Origin: Bacillota bacterium
GTDB lineage: Bacteria > Bacillota > Desulfotomaculia > Desulfotomaculales > VENG01
NCBI GenBank assembly: GCA_009711705.1
Contig: VENG01000007.1
Coordinates: 310,001-374,000, forward strand
Direction: 5' to 3'
DNA length: 64,000 nucleotides
Shown: positions 21,384-30,439 of the stretch, one piece after another
Numbering within the stretch: the first letter of the stretch is position 1
Layout: the number at the start of each line of letters is the position of its first letter
Notes under the pieces: generated by a model
Databases searched by the model: none
Told to the model about the DNA's origin: nothing
What the model saw: the letters and a program-made list of their open reading frames with translations, nothing else
Translations under genes and position numbers: made by a program

Positions 21384-23636
21384 TTGTTTAGAAGCAAAAA
21401 GTTTTCACTTTTAATGGCTCTAGTATTTGCTTTCACCGTGATTATGCCGGTGGGTGCAGCATTTGCAGCTGATTATGACAGGTTAGGAGCAGCTACATCG
21501 GTTGATGATGATGGCACATTTTCACTTAATGATGTAAAAGCTGTATTTTCAGCAGGCGAGCTTTCTAAAGATGACGTAATGATCCTTCGTTTACCTTCTG
21601 GTTTTGAATTTAGAAATGCAGATGGTAGCGTAATGGATAATGGTGACTGGGCAAGTGATAGTGTTAGTGGTGATGTCTATGCCTATGGTGCATATGATGA
21701 TGGAAACTACATCGCAACACTAATAACTTCCGGGGATGAAGGATTTTCTGCTGGTGATTTGAGCGTAGAAGTTCTAGATGATAACGAAATTAAGGTTAAA
21801 GTAGAAAACACCCCCAGCTTAACAGATGATTCAACCATGTTCATCGGCCTTAACAACATCTATGTTGACGATGGCTTTGACGGTGACATTGAGCTGGTCA
21901 TGGATGCACCAAGTGGTTCAGGATTTGATGATGGTAAAGTTATAGTGGGCCGTGTCAGCGGTGGAGAAGTTGACATTGAAGTAACGGACGATAACACTTT
22001 CAATGACCACGATTCTGTTACCTTTAGGCTTTCCGAAGATAGGGCTGGAGCTTTTGATGTAGATTCTGAATCTGTTAAGATTATTCTCCCTGACGGCTTT
22101 GAATGGCAGTCTGTGGATAATGTCAAGAGTATTTTTGGTACTGAAATTTTCGATCAAACCGATATTGATATTACCAGTGACCGTGAAGAAATGGTTATTG
22201 ATGTTGGTGCTAAATCAGTCGATGCAGCCTCTCTCGAAATTGAAGCTACTATAGAAGTTGTGGACGAAACTGATGCTGAACTAGGAGACATTATCGCCAA
22301 GGTAAAGGGCGAAAGTGATATTTCAGTTAAAGAATTGGTTGTAGGTAAATACGGTGAGTTTGGCGTTGAAGTAAGTGTGGAAGATCCTGAAACTGTATAT
22401 GCTGGTAAGACCGGGCAGGAAATTGCTGACATAACCATTGACGAAAGCATAGAAGGAAGTCTTGTAGATGGCCGTACAATTACTCTCACGCTACCTAACA
22501 ATGCAATTTGGGGTGCTCTGCCGGACGTAGTTGAAGACGGTGTGGAATTAGATCTCACCAGCTTCCCCGGTAAAGACGGTCAAGTAGTTAAGTATACCAT
22601 TACAAATGATGATGAAAGTGCTGCAGAACTGACCTTCGAAGATATGGAAGTACTACTTTCCCCTGATGCTGAAGAAGGAGATCTGGTTGTTGAAATCAGT
22701 GGAAGTGCCGGTATTGATGAGGAAGTTGTAGTAGCGGAAGTTGTAAAACCTGTAACAGTTGAAGCTACTGTAGCTCCCAATATCGTAATCGGACGTTCCG
22801 CTCAGGACATTGCAGAGGTTACTATTACCGAAGCCGATGCCGGTATTTTGAATGAAGATAAAGATCTTATTCTTGATCTGCCTAAAGACATCGAGTGGGA
22901 TGACTATGATGTTGAAGTAGTGGAAGGCGATCTTGAAATTGGCGATATTGATGACGATGATAATACTTTGATCATTGAGATTGAAGATGACAGCAACGAC
23001 GCCAGCACCATTAAAATTACTGGAACCGTTGTAGCTTACAGAACCGTTCCTGAGGGCGCTGTAAATGCTAAGGTGAAAGGCGACGCGCTGGACGAAGTGA
23101 ATGATCTTGATGAGCTTGAGAGTCAGTATTCCGCTAGTAATAATTACGGCACCGGTGATTACTATTTAATTGACGGAGCCAATGGTGATGAAGAAGTAAT
23201 TAAGTATGATGAAGACGGTTTATTCGAAGACAATACTACTATAGCCAAGGTTCAAGTAGCAACCGTAGGTACTCCCGCTCCGGAAGATACTATGCTGACC
23301 ACTTCCATTCAGCTGGGTGAGAACGGCAGCTACATTTCAGACGGCCGGATTATGGTTCAATTACGTGACGCTGCTACCGCTCTGGGTGTAAGCGAACAGA
23401 ACCTGTTCTGGGATAATGCTACCAAGACTGCTACCTTCTTGAAGGGTGAGCGCGCTGTTCAGATTACTGTTGGCGAAGCTCAGGTAGTAATGAACGGTAC
23501 CCCGCTGCCTACTGACAAGGGTGCTGAAGTTAAGGATGGCAGGACTTACGTTTCCTTGCGTGCAGCCGGTGTGGCCTTTGGCGCAACCGCAGATTGGGAT
23601 AACACTACCAAGACCGCTACCTTGACTGTTAAGTAA
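21384..23636 (+). CDS. S-layer-like secreted protein with C-terminal stalk (copper amine oxidase N-like) domain, paralog A
   Basis: A 750-residue acidic exported protein. The TTG start is chosen because GGAGGG lies seven bases upstream and it gives a clean signal peptide (FRSKKFSLLMALVFAF, cleavage after AAFA). The mature part is a series of Asp/Glu- and Val-rich beta domains. The C-terminal ~110 residues (SIQLGENGSYISDGRIMVQL to TATLTVK) form the PF07833-type domain that occurs on many clostridial surface proteins. From about residue 200 onward it is nearly identical to the protein at 25903. Very long leader, paired ECF promoters and strong terminator fit an abundant envelope protein. A direct S-layer role is inferred. 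Confidence 0.82.
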   Translation: MFRSKKFSLLMALVFAFTVIMPVGAAFAADYDRLGAATSVDDDGTFSLNDVKAVFSAGELSKDDVMILRLPSGFEFRNADGSVMDNGDWASDSVSGDVYAYGAYDDGNYIATLITSGDEGFSAGDLSVEVLDDNEIKVKVENTPSLTDDSTMFIGLNNIYVDDGFDGDIELVMDAPSGSGFDDGKVIVGRVSGGEVDIEVTDDNTFNDHDSVTFRLSEDRAGAFDVDSESVKIILPDGFEWQSVDNVKSIFGTEIFDQTDIDITSDREEMVIDVGAKSVDAASLEIEATIEVVDETDAELGDIIAKVKGESDISVKELVVGKYGEFGVEVSVEDPETVYAGKTGQEIADITIDESIEGSLVDGRTITLTLPNNAIWGALPDVVEDGVELDLTSFPGKDGQVVKYTITNDDESAAELTFEDMEVLLSPDAEEGDLVVEISGSAGIDEEVVVAEVVKPVTVEATVAPNIVIGRSAQDIAEVTITEADAGILNEDKDLILDLPKDIEWDDYDVEVVEGDLEIGDIDDDDNTLIIEIEDDSNDASTIKITGTVVAYRTVPEGAVNAKVKGDALDEVNDLDELESQYSASNNYGTGDYYLIDGANGDEEVIKYDEDGLFEDNTTIAKVQVATVGTPAPEDTMLTTSIQLGENGSYISDGRIMVQLRDAATALGVSEQNLFWDNATKTATFLKGERAVQITVGEAQVVMNGTPLPTDKGAEVKDGRTYVSLRAAGVAFGATADWDNTTKTATLTVK

Positions 23637-23652
23637 TAGTTAGTCGGTTATT

Positions 23653-23686
23653 CAAAAAGCCCGGGCCATATGGCCCGGGCTTTTTA
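23653..23686 (+). terminator. Rho-independent terminator of S-layer-like gene A
   Basis: AAAAAGCCCGGGCCA and TGGCCCGGGCTTTTT form a perfect stem around an AT loop. Confidence 0.92.
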
Positions 23687-23714
23687 GTGGAAAAGATTAC
23701 TTTCCTGCATGATC

Positions 23715-23743
23715 TTGACACATGATGAAGATGTTAGTAGACT
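23715..23743 (+). promoter_or_regulatory. Sigma-A-type promoter of the TolC-family gene
   Basis: TTGACA and TAGACT are separated by 17 bases, about 55 bases upstream of the GTG start. Confidence 0.6.
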
Positions 23744-23796
23744 GGTTATGCTACTAATGTGTTGGTTAAAATTATTAGGAAAGAAGGGGTTGTCAG

Positions 23797-24903
23797 GTGC
23801 GCAGGATAATAATCGGGTTCATAACATTTTTTTTTGTAATGTTATGGTCAACAGGAGTTGTTGTTGCTAAAGAGCCTGCTACTCCCGAGTTGGCTTTGCA
23901 GGAAGCAGTGGAGCGCGCTTTGGGGCTTAGCAAAACCCTAAAAATAGCAGACACACAAAAGGACAAGGCATGGGAACAGCGTTCAGAATCACAGGATGCA
24001 GTGAATTACACACCAGTTGGTATGGTTAATCCGGAAATCGAAAGTGCTTATGCGACATTGCTGCAGTCAGAATTAAATTACCAGACTAAGCGGAAAAGCT
24101 ACCTGAAACTTCAGGATGACATTAAGGAAGAGGTAGTAGACAAGTATTACTCAGTCAGCAGCGCTTCAGTGGCCTTGGACGACGCGCAAAAGGCTTTTGC
24201 GCAGGCTGAGTGGGAGAAGCGAACTTCTCAACTGAAGCTTAATGAGGGGACTGTGGCCCCAGTCGCCATGACGGCTAAAAATGCGGCATACGAAGGGGCC
24301 CAGGGAACTCTTATAGAGGCTCAACAAAACTTAAACAAAGCGTATGTGGAACTTAATGCTTTAGTAGGTTTCTGGCCGGAGGACAGGCCACAGTTGGCAA
24401 CTGATATTGAATATACTCCTATTGATGTTGTTAGTTTGAATTCGGAGGTCAATCGTGCGGTAAATAAAAGCACGGATGTTTGGTCGGCTTTACAAAAAAT
24501 CACCATAGAGCGCCAGGACCTGCGGATGACTCTCCAGCCTTATGAAATTGAAAAAATGGAAGTAGAAATTGCCGAGCTTAATGCTAACCAAGCAAAGGAC
24601 GAGCTGGAAAAAGAGTTCCTTCTTTTGTACCATGACATAGTGTCTTTGGAGGGAGGCATCAAGGCGGCCCAAGAGAATATTAGCGCTGCGAAAGAAGCTT
24701 TGCGAGTGGCCCAGGTACAATTTGATGTAGGCATGGCTATAAAGGGCGACTTGCTTGAAAAGGAAGCCGACTTGATAGCTGTAGAAAGTAAGCTGGCTGG
24801 GCTAAAAAACAAGCACGGTTCGGCAATGGCCGCTTACCGCAATTTGACCGGTCGGGATGTTCTGCCTTCAATGTTTGGGGAAGGAAAGGTTGAAGAGTTG
24901 TAA
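23797..24903 (+). CDS. TolC-family (outer membrane efflux-like) coiled-coil protein
   Basis: A 368-residue exported protein with a signal peptide (VRRIIIGFITFFFVMLWSTG, end near VVVAKE) and GTG start after AAGAAGGGG. The rest is almost wholly helical, with the two repeated blocks typical of the OEP/TolC fold: paired long helices (about 70-150 and 240-330) containing ALRVAQVQFDVGMAIKGDLLEKEADL, a classical OEP motif. Proteins of this family occur in some monoderm Peptococcaceae although they have no outer membrane; there they may be wall-spanning or serve with surface protein export. It is sandwiched between the two S-layer-like genes, which suggests a link to the envelope. Confidence 0.78.
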   Translation: MRRIIIGFITFFFVMLWSTGVVVAKEPATPELALQEAVERALGLSKTLKIADTQKDKAWEQRSESQDAVNYTPVGMVNPEIESAYATLLQSELNYQTKRKSYLKLQDDIKEEVVDKYYSVSSASVALDDAQKAFAQAEWEKRTSQLKLNEGTVAPVAMTAKNAAYEGAQGTLIEAQQNLNKAYVELNALVGFWPEDRPQLATDIEYTPIDVVSLNSEVNRAVNKSTDVWSALQKITIERQDLRMTLQPYEIEKMEVEIAELNANQAKDELEKEFLLLYHDIVSLEGGIKAAQENISAAKEALRVAQVQFDVGMAIKGDLLEKEADLIAVESKLAGLKNKHGSAMAAYRNLTGRDVLPSMFGEGKVEEL

Positions 24904-24926
24904 TTTGGGAAATATCAGAAAGAAAT

Positions 24927-24961
24927 AAAAGCCTCCGCGGTAAATTCCGTGGGGGCTTTTA
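24927..24961 (+). terminator. Terminator between the TolC-family gene and the convergent stalk-domain gene
   Basis: AAAAGCCTCCGCGG and CCGTGGGGGCTTTT pair around TAAATT. A- and T-runs on both sides allow it to serve both convergent genes. Confidence 0.85.
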
Positions 24962-24978
24962 TGAATAATAAGAACCAG

Positions 24979-25644
24979 TTAGTAAATGGCGATAAAATCT
25001 AAGAAGTCTATCTTAGTCTCCGAGAGATTATCAAGCCGGAAAGTTACACTGCTGGTACTATTATCGAGTTTAATGTTAATTGGAACAGGCTTATCACCTT
25101 TAGTTAAAGTGACTTCCCATACCTTTTTACTATCAACCAAAATTTCTATGTCAGCCGGTTTAATGTTGTCGGGATTTGAGTCATCCAGAGCCAAAGAACC
25201 CTGTATTTCCTTAATTCCTTTATTTTGCACAAAAAAGCGCATGCTGGCATTGCTCCGCATTTTTTGTCCTGTGGCGTAAAAGCCCCTTCTTTCGTTATTA
25301 TTGACCTTGATTAATGCATCGCCTGTTTCCAAACCACTGGTGGAAGGACTTATGAGGTCTGTTAAGAGTAAGCTTGGAGATCCGGAACCAATCAATACGG
25401 TTTTATTTTCCCATCCCACTTTTTCACCCAAGGCGTCAGCTATAGTTCTTAAGGGGAGGTAAACAGTACTATCCATAATAAACGGTTCTTTATCAGGCTC
25501 TAAAAGGGATCCTTCCACAACAATCTTAATATCAGAATAAGTAAGTTGAGCATTTTTTTGCCCCATAGACGCAAAAGACAATGTGCCGCCAAATACCAAC
25601 GCCCCAACAACTACTCCGCAAATAAACCAATGAAATTTTTTCAT
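24979..25644 (-). CDS. Secreted stalk-domain protein with carbohydrate-binding-like (NPCBM-like) C-terminus
   Basis: A 221-residue exported protein. The ATG at 25644 is preceded by AAGGAGGAG and gives a signal peptide (KKFHWFICGVVVGALVFGGT, end near SFA). Residues 30-85 form a half of the copper-amine-oxidase-N (PF07833) fold (MDSTVYLPLRTIADALGEKVGWENKT). The C-terminal ~120 residues resemble NPCBM modules (VDSKKVWEVTLTKGDKPVPINIKL). It is transcribed against its neighbours. Role is unknown; binding of wall or secondary polymers is a guess from domain content. Confidence 0.7.
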   Translation of the reverse strand: MKKFHWFICGVVVGALVFGGTLSFASMGQKNAQLTYSDIKIVVEGSLLEPDKEPFIMDSTVYLPLRTIADALGEKVGWENKTVLIGSGSPSLLLTDLISPSTSGLETGDALIKVNNNERRGFYATGQKMRSNASMRFFVQNKGIKEIQGSLALDDSNPDNIKPADIEILVDSKKVWEVTLTKGDKPVPINIKLDNSTSSVTFRLDNLSETKIDFLDFIAIY

Positions 25645-25902
25645 AACTCTCCTCCTTAATAGTTTTAACACATAATTCATTAAAAGTTTGGCTTTTCCTC
25701 TATTAAGGTCAAATAGATTTCAACTATTTTAAAAAGTTGGAAGGGGAATAAGGGATGTCTGTTGAATTCTTGAATTGAGTGAAAAGAGGCAAAATTGGCA
25801 AAGAAGGGGCGTGCGCCTAAATGTGAAGGGGAAAAGTATCGATTGAAGTGAATGATGGTTCAGTATCTAAAATATGGTTTATTTTTACAGGAGGGATAAC
25901 AA

Positions 25903-28446
25903 TTGAGAAGAAAGTTTACTATGCTAGTAGTATTGATATCTGTTTTTATGATGTTAGTTCCATCCCAGGCTTTGGCCGGTGATATTGACGTACTAAGTAT
26001 TCCGGTATTAAGTGATGATTCTGTTGCCGAACTAGGCACGGTTTTTACACAGAGCCCCGGTGCACAACTGTCAGTTGGTGACGAAGGCATCATACGGTTA
26101 CCCAGTGACTTTAAATTTTTGAGAAGTAAAAACGAAGATGAAGAAATGAATACGGAAACAGTTACGGTTGATGGAGCTGTTTATGCGGTTGACGATTGGA
26201 ATACACTCACCGTAGATGGTACTACTTGGCTATGTGTTCCGGGTACGGGTGATGTAGACCCACATACGGGTGAAACTGGTCCCGGTTATTTTCGAGAAGG
26301 AACTGAACCATTTAGTATTTCTGACTCTGCCCCGGATTATTATCCAAGTGTTACAGCATTATTTAATCCATTAAGCGGTGGTCAAATAATTACACAATCA
26401 GTAAAAGTTGGTAAACCGGATACAAATAATTTTGAGTTTCCTGTCACGTATAATGGAGATGACAGTGCGTTATTTACAAATTTGGGCGGTGGCGCATATG
26501 GGTTCCATACAGGACTTCACGTAACCAAACTTGATGAAAATGAAATTAAGATAGAAATAGTGGGTTATTCCCCGTACCCATCCAAAGAGTCGTATATGTT
26601 TATACACAACGGATCGGTTTATGTAGATGAAGGATATGAGGGTGTTATCTATGCGAAAGTCAGCGCCCCCAGTGGTAGCGGTATTACGACCGGTGAGATC
26701 CCCATCGGTCGTGTGAGCGGCGGAGATGTAGATATTGAAGTCGTCGATGAAGATACTTTTAATGATAACGGCACTGTGACTTTCCGGATCACCGAAGATA
26801 GACCCGGTGCACTTGAAGTGGATGATGAATCTGTCAAGCTTATACTTCCCGATGGCTTTCTCTGGGATAGCAGTATTAATGGCGGGGACTTAACAGGTGA
26901 TAATGGAACCGGTTGGAAAATAAACAATATCTATGGCTCAATAGACGGCGAAGTTGTAATTAATGACGATGAGTTAATGGTAAAGGTTGTTGACCAAGAT
27001 TCGAGCAAGGACGGGAATCAAGGTACAAACGAGGAAACTTGTATTGAGATTGAAGCTACCATCGAGGTTGTGGACGAAACCGATGCAGAACTGGGAGACA
27101 TAATCGCCAAGGTAAAGGGCGAAAGTGATATCTCAGTTAAAGAACTAGTAGTAGGTAAATACGGCGAGTTCGGCGTTGAAGTAAGTGTAGAAGATCCTGA
27201 AAGTGTTTATGCCGGTAAGACCGGGCAGGAAATTGCTGACATAACCATTGAAGAAAGCATTGAGGGAAGTCTTGTGGATGGCCGCACCATTACCCTGACC
27301 CTGCCTAACTGGGCAATTTGGGGTGCTCTGCCGGACCAAGTTGAAGACGGTGTGGAATTAGATCTCACCAGCTTCCCGGGTAAAGACGGTCAAGTAGTAA
27401 AATATACCATTACAAATGACGATGAAAGTGCTGCAGAACTGACCTTTGAAGATATGGAAGTACTGCTTTCACCTGACGCTGAAGAAGGCGACTTGGTTGT
27501 TGAAATCAGTGGAAGTGCCGGTATTGACGAGGAAGTTGTAGTAGCGGAAGTTGTAAAACCGATAACAGTTGAAGCCACTGTAGCTCCTAACATTGTAATC
27601 GGCCGTTCCGCTCAGGACATAGCAGAGATTACCATTACTGAAGTTGATGCCGGGATTTTGAATGAAGACAAAAATCTGATTCTCGATCTGCCCAAAGACA
27701 TAGAGTGGGATGACTATGATGTTGAAGTAGTAGAAGGCGATCTGGAAATTGGCGATATTGATGACGATGATAACACTTTGACCATTGAGATTGACGATGA
27801 CAGCAACGACGCCAGCACCATTAAGATTACTGGAACCGTTGTAGCTTACAGGACCGTTCCTGAGGGCGCTGTAGATGTTAAGGTAAAAGGCGATGCCCTG
27901 ATCGAAGTGAATGATCTTGATGAGCTTGAAAGTCAGTATTCTGCTGGCAGTGATTACGGTGCCGGTGATTATTATGTAATCGATGGTGCCGATGGTGACG
28001 AGGAAGTAGTTAAGTATGATGAAGACGGTCTCTTTGAAGATAACACTACCATAGCCAAGGTTAAAGTGGCAGCTGTAGGAACTCCTGCTCCGGAAGATAC
28101 TATGCTGACCACCTCCGTAACCCTCGGTGAGAACGGCAGCTACATTTCTGACGGCCGGATCATGGTTCAACTGCGTGACGCTGCTACCGCACTGGGTGTA
28201 AGCGAACAGAACCTGCTCTGGGATAATGCCACCAAGACCGCTACTTTTATCAAGGGTGACCGTGCTGTTCAAATCACCGTTGGTAAGTCCGAGGTAGTTA
28301 TGAACGGTACCCCGTTGACCACCGACAAGGGTGCGGAAATCAAGGACGGCAGGACTTATGTATCTCTGCGCGCAGCCGGTATAGCTTTCGGCGCCGCTAC
28401 CGCTTGGGATAACACTACCAAGACCGCTACCTTGACTATAAAATAA
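25903..28446 (+). CDS. S-layer-like secreted protein with C-terminal stalk domain, paralog B
   Basis: An 847-residue exported protein, TTG start with AGGAGGG seven bases upstream, signal peptide ending near SQALAG. The first ~270 residues are unlike paralog A. From the GRVSGG motif onward similarity to A is high, and from IEIEATIEVVDETDAELGD to the end the two proteins are nearly identical, also at DNA level. The C-terminal PF07833-type domain is present (GRIMVQLRDAATALGVSEQN). A shared attachment half and a variable outer half fit alternative envelope proteins. No ECF-type promoter was found upstream, unlike paralog A, so the two may be expressed under different conditions. Confidence 0.82.
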   Translation: MRRKFTMLVVLISVFMMLVPSQALAGDIDVLSIPVLSDDSVAELGTVFTQSPGAQLSVGDEGIIRLPSDFKFLRSKNEDEEMNTETVTVDGAVYAVDDWNTLTVDGTTWLCVPGTGDVDPHTGETGPGYFREGTEPFSISDSAPDYYPSVTALFNPLSGGQIITQSVKVGKPDTNNFEFPVTYNGDDSALFTNLGGGAYGFHTGLHVTKLDENEIKIEIVGYSPYPSKESYMFIHNGSVYVDEGYEGVIYAKVSAPSGSGITTGEIPIGRVSGGDVDIEVVDEDTFNDNGTVTFRITEDRPGALEVDDESVKLILPDGFLWDSSINGGDLTGDNGTGWKINNIYGSIDGEVVINDDELMVKVVDQDSSKDGNQGTNEETCIEIEATIEVVDETDAELGDIIAKVKGESDISVKELVVGKYGEFGVEVSVEDPESVYAGKTGQEIADITIEESIEGSLVDGRTITLTLPNWAIWGALPDQVEDGVELDLTSFPGKDGQVVKYTITNDDESAAELTFEDMEVLLSPDAEEGDLVVEISGSAGIDEEVVVAEVVKPITVEATVAPNIVIGRSAQDIAEITITEVDAGILNEDKNLILDLPKDIEWDDYDVEVVEGDLEIGDIDDDDNTLTIEIDDDSNDASTIKITGTVVAYRTVPEGAVDVKVKGDALIEVNDLDELESQYSAGSDYGAGDYYVIDGADGDEEVVKYDEDGLFEDNTTIAKVKVAAVGTPAPEDTMLTTSVTLGENGSYISDGRIMVQLRDAATALGVSEQNLLWDNATKTATFIKGDRAVQITVGKSEVVMNGTPLTTDKGAEIKDGRTYVSLRAAGIAFGAATAWDNTTKTATLTIK

Positions 28447-28540
28447 CTTTAATTGTTTAACCATGTGTTTAATTAACAGAACCTTTTTAAACATCAGTTA
28501 GTTGAAAACCTAGTTACTTAAGGTTTGCACTTAAGAGGAA

Positions 28541-28576
28541 GATGAAAGACAGGCCATATTGCCTGTCTTTCATCAT
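28541..28576 (+). terminator. Terminator of S-layer-like gene B
   Basis: GATGAAAGACAGGC and GCCTGTCTTTCATC form a perfect stem around CATATT. The T-run is part of the stem, so termination efficiency is uncertain. Confidence 0.7.
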
Positions 28577-28597
28577 GTAATAAAGTTTATTAACATG

Positions 28598-28626
28598 GGA
28601 ACAAATTAACATTCCGTGCAGTCAAA
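28598..28626 (+). promoter_or_regulatory. Possible ECF-type promoter of the stalk-PKD gene
   Basis: GGAACA and GTCAAA are separated by 17 bases. This agrees with the GGAACT-N17-GTCTAA sites at three invariant core positions of each box (GGAAC, GTC) and places the start point about 28 bases before the TTG. It is weaker than the other sites. Confidence 0.4.
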
Positions 28627-28660
28627 ATAACTAAATAGTATTGAACGGAGTGATTGTATT

Positions 28661-30352
28661 TTGCAACAATATTTTACCGGTTTTATATTTTTTCTCACTT
28701 TGTTCCTGTGTACTTCCGTCACTGGCGTTGCTTTTGGGGCGGATTCAGTAGGGTTGGAAATCGGTAGTAAATGGGCTCGGGTTAACGGGCAGCAGCATGA
28801 ATTGCAAGTTGCCCCGCGTGTGATTAAAGATAAGACTTTTATACCCCTTCGCTTTATAGTTGAAGCTTTTGAAGCTGAAGTAACTTGGTCAAATGAGACC
28901 AAGGAGATTATCGTTCGGGGAGAAGACAAGATTATCATTATGGGACTGGGAAAGACAACGGCTACAATTAATGGAATGTTGCGGGACATTGACGGTGCGC
29001 TTGTAATTAAAGACGGTAATACGTTGGTTCCACTACGTTTTCTGGCAGAAACCATGAGGTATAAAGTTAATTTCATGCCGGAAACTAAAGAGATACATAT
29101 TGAAAAGTTGCCGCCGCCTTTGCCTCCAAATAAAAAGCCGGTTGCAGATTTCACGGTAAACAAGGAAATAGTTGCTCAGGGAGAGACGGTAACATACGAG
29201 GACAAAAGCCATGATCCAGATGGGCAAAAGTTAGTGGACAGAAAATGGACAGGTAATAAAAGAGCCTTTTTTGCTCCCGGGGAACACGAGGTTACTCTCA
29301 GGGTAAAAGACAGTGAAGGGGCCTGGAGTGAAACCCTCACAAAGGTAATAAAGGTAACCGATGAGATTAAAATGGATAAGTTCGAGTATAACCTGTATAA
29401 TCCTGTGCCGGGTGAACCCCTGGACATATCTCATATATCGGTTCTGGACCTGAAAGAAATTGATCCGGCTGTAAGTATGAATAGAGAGCAAGTAATGGTA
29501 AGTAACAGCCCTGAGATTATCCGAGAGGATGGTATCCTGTATAGTGACGTGTTGGAAGGGGAGCACCGTTTGTATTATCATCATATAAACGGTGCAAAGG
29601 AAACTAAGAAAGTGTACCTCCTTGCAGTTAATCAAGGGGAAAAGCCGGTACGCCTGACGGTACAAAAACATGGTATTGCCGGGCCTGCTGACCCCATGGC
29701 CGTGGGTAGGGCAGCAGCATATCGTTTTATGAAATATGTCCCGGGGGAGTCGAGATTTTTGGAATTGCAGCCCGGGGAAAAAGTGGTACTTAATAAGGGA
29801 TTAAGCGATACTGTTACGCCTGGAAATACCGTTCACGGCATATTTAATATAAATGCTCGTGATGAACTGCAATTTATAGTGCTAACAGTAAAAGATCAGA
29901 AGGCCTTAGATAATTATGCAAGTCTTTCTACACTACCCAGGGATGATAATCATATCCGTGGTACTTTCTCCCGTGGTAACCGTTTCTTGTCGGTCAACCT
30001 TAGGGACAATGAACCGGCCCGATTAGTAGTGGCTGATGGTGAAGATGATTCTTTCTTGCGTGGAAAAGATGATCGGCTGGTGAGTAAGAATAAGGGCAAT
30101 TACGGTTTAATCTATAGAATAAAAATTAGTTCCAAGCACCGTGTCGGAGTATTATTTTCACCTCGAGGGGGCGTATTTGCCGGGGCCGGTGAGTGGGATC
30201 AGCAGGCCTTTTACTTACCGAACAGTGGTATTTTAAAACCCAAGGATGGTGCCATGATTGGTGTGGTTGAAGCCGGGAAGGAAAAGGTTCTTGAATTTAT
30301 CCCACCGGCAGGGTCGTATTTGCCTGTGAATTTAGTGTTCATACCTTTCTAG
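28661..30352 (+). CDS. Secreted protein with N-terminal stalk domain and PKD domain
   Basis: A 563-residue exported protein. TTG start, signal peptide (QQYFTGFIFFLTLFLCTS, end near VAFGA). Residues 30-148 are a full PF07833-type domain with both halves (KTFIPLRFIVEAFEAEVTW and NTLVPLRFLAETMRYKVNF). A Pro-rich linker (PPPLPPNKKP) leads into a PKD-like beta domain (about 155-230: PVADFTVNKEIVAQGETVTYEDKSHDPDGQ is the hallmark region, given here in part). The remaining ~330 residues have no fold I recognise. In contrast to the S-layer-like proteins the stalk domain is N-terminal. Envelope location is inferred. Confidence 0.78.
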   Translation: MQQYFTGFIFFLTLFLCTSVTGVAFGADSVGLEIGSKWARVNGQQHELQVAPRVIKDKTFIPLRFIVEAFEAEVTWSNETKEIIVRGEDKIIIMGLGKTTATINGMLRDIDGALVIKDGNTLVPLRFLAETMRYKVNFMPETKEIHIEKLPPPLPPNKKPVADFTVNKEIVAQGETVTYEDKSHDPDGQKLVDRKWTGNKRAFFAPGEHEVTLRVKDSEGAWSETLTKVIKVTDEIKMDKFEYNLYNPVPGEPLDISHISVLDLKEIDPAVSMNREQVMVSNSPEIIREDGILYSDVLEGEHRLYYHHINGAKETKKVYLLAVNQGEKPVRLTVQKHGIAGPADPMAVGRAAAYRFMKYVPGESRFLELQPGEKVVLNKGLSDTVTPGNTVHGIFNINARDELQFIVLTVKDQKALDNYASLSTLPRDDNHIRGTFSRGNRFLSVNLRDNEPARLVVADGEDDSFLRGKDDRLVSKNKGNYGLIYRIKISSKHRVGVLFSPRGGVFAGAGEWDQQAFYLPNSGILKPKDGAMIGVVEAGKEKVLEFIPPAGSYLPVNLVFIPF

Positions 30353-30371
30353 TTTTAAATTATCTAACGTA

Positions 30372-30406
30372 ACAGTTCCCAGCCTTCTCAGGGCTGGGAA
30401 CTGTCA
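30372..30406. terminator. Bidirectional terminator between two convergent surface-protein genes
   Basis: ACAGTTCCCAGCC and GGGCTGGGAACTGT form a near-perfect stem around TTCTCA. It lies midway between the stalk-PKD gene (+) and the stalk-SCP2 gene (-). Confidence 0.8.
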
Positions 30407-30439
30407 TTTATTGATTATACTTTAAAAGTGTTCCTTTAA

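Noticed and set aside
27469..28494. A 341-codon minus-strand frame opposite S-layer-like gene B
   Set aside because: It is an antisense shadow of an acidic, repetitive coding sequence, has low-complexity composition, and no start signal.
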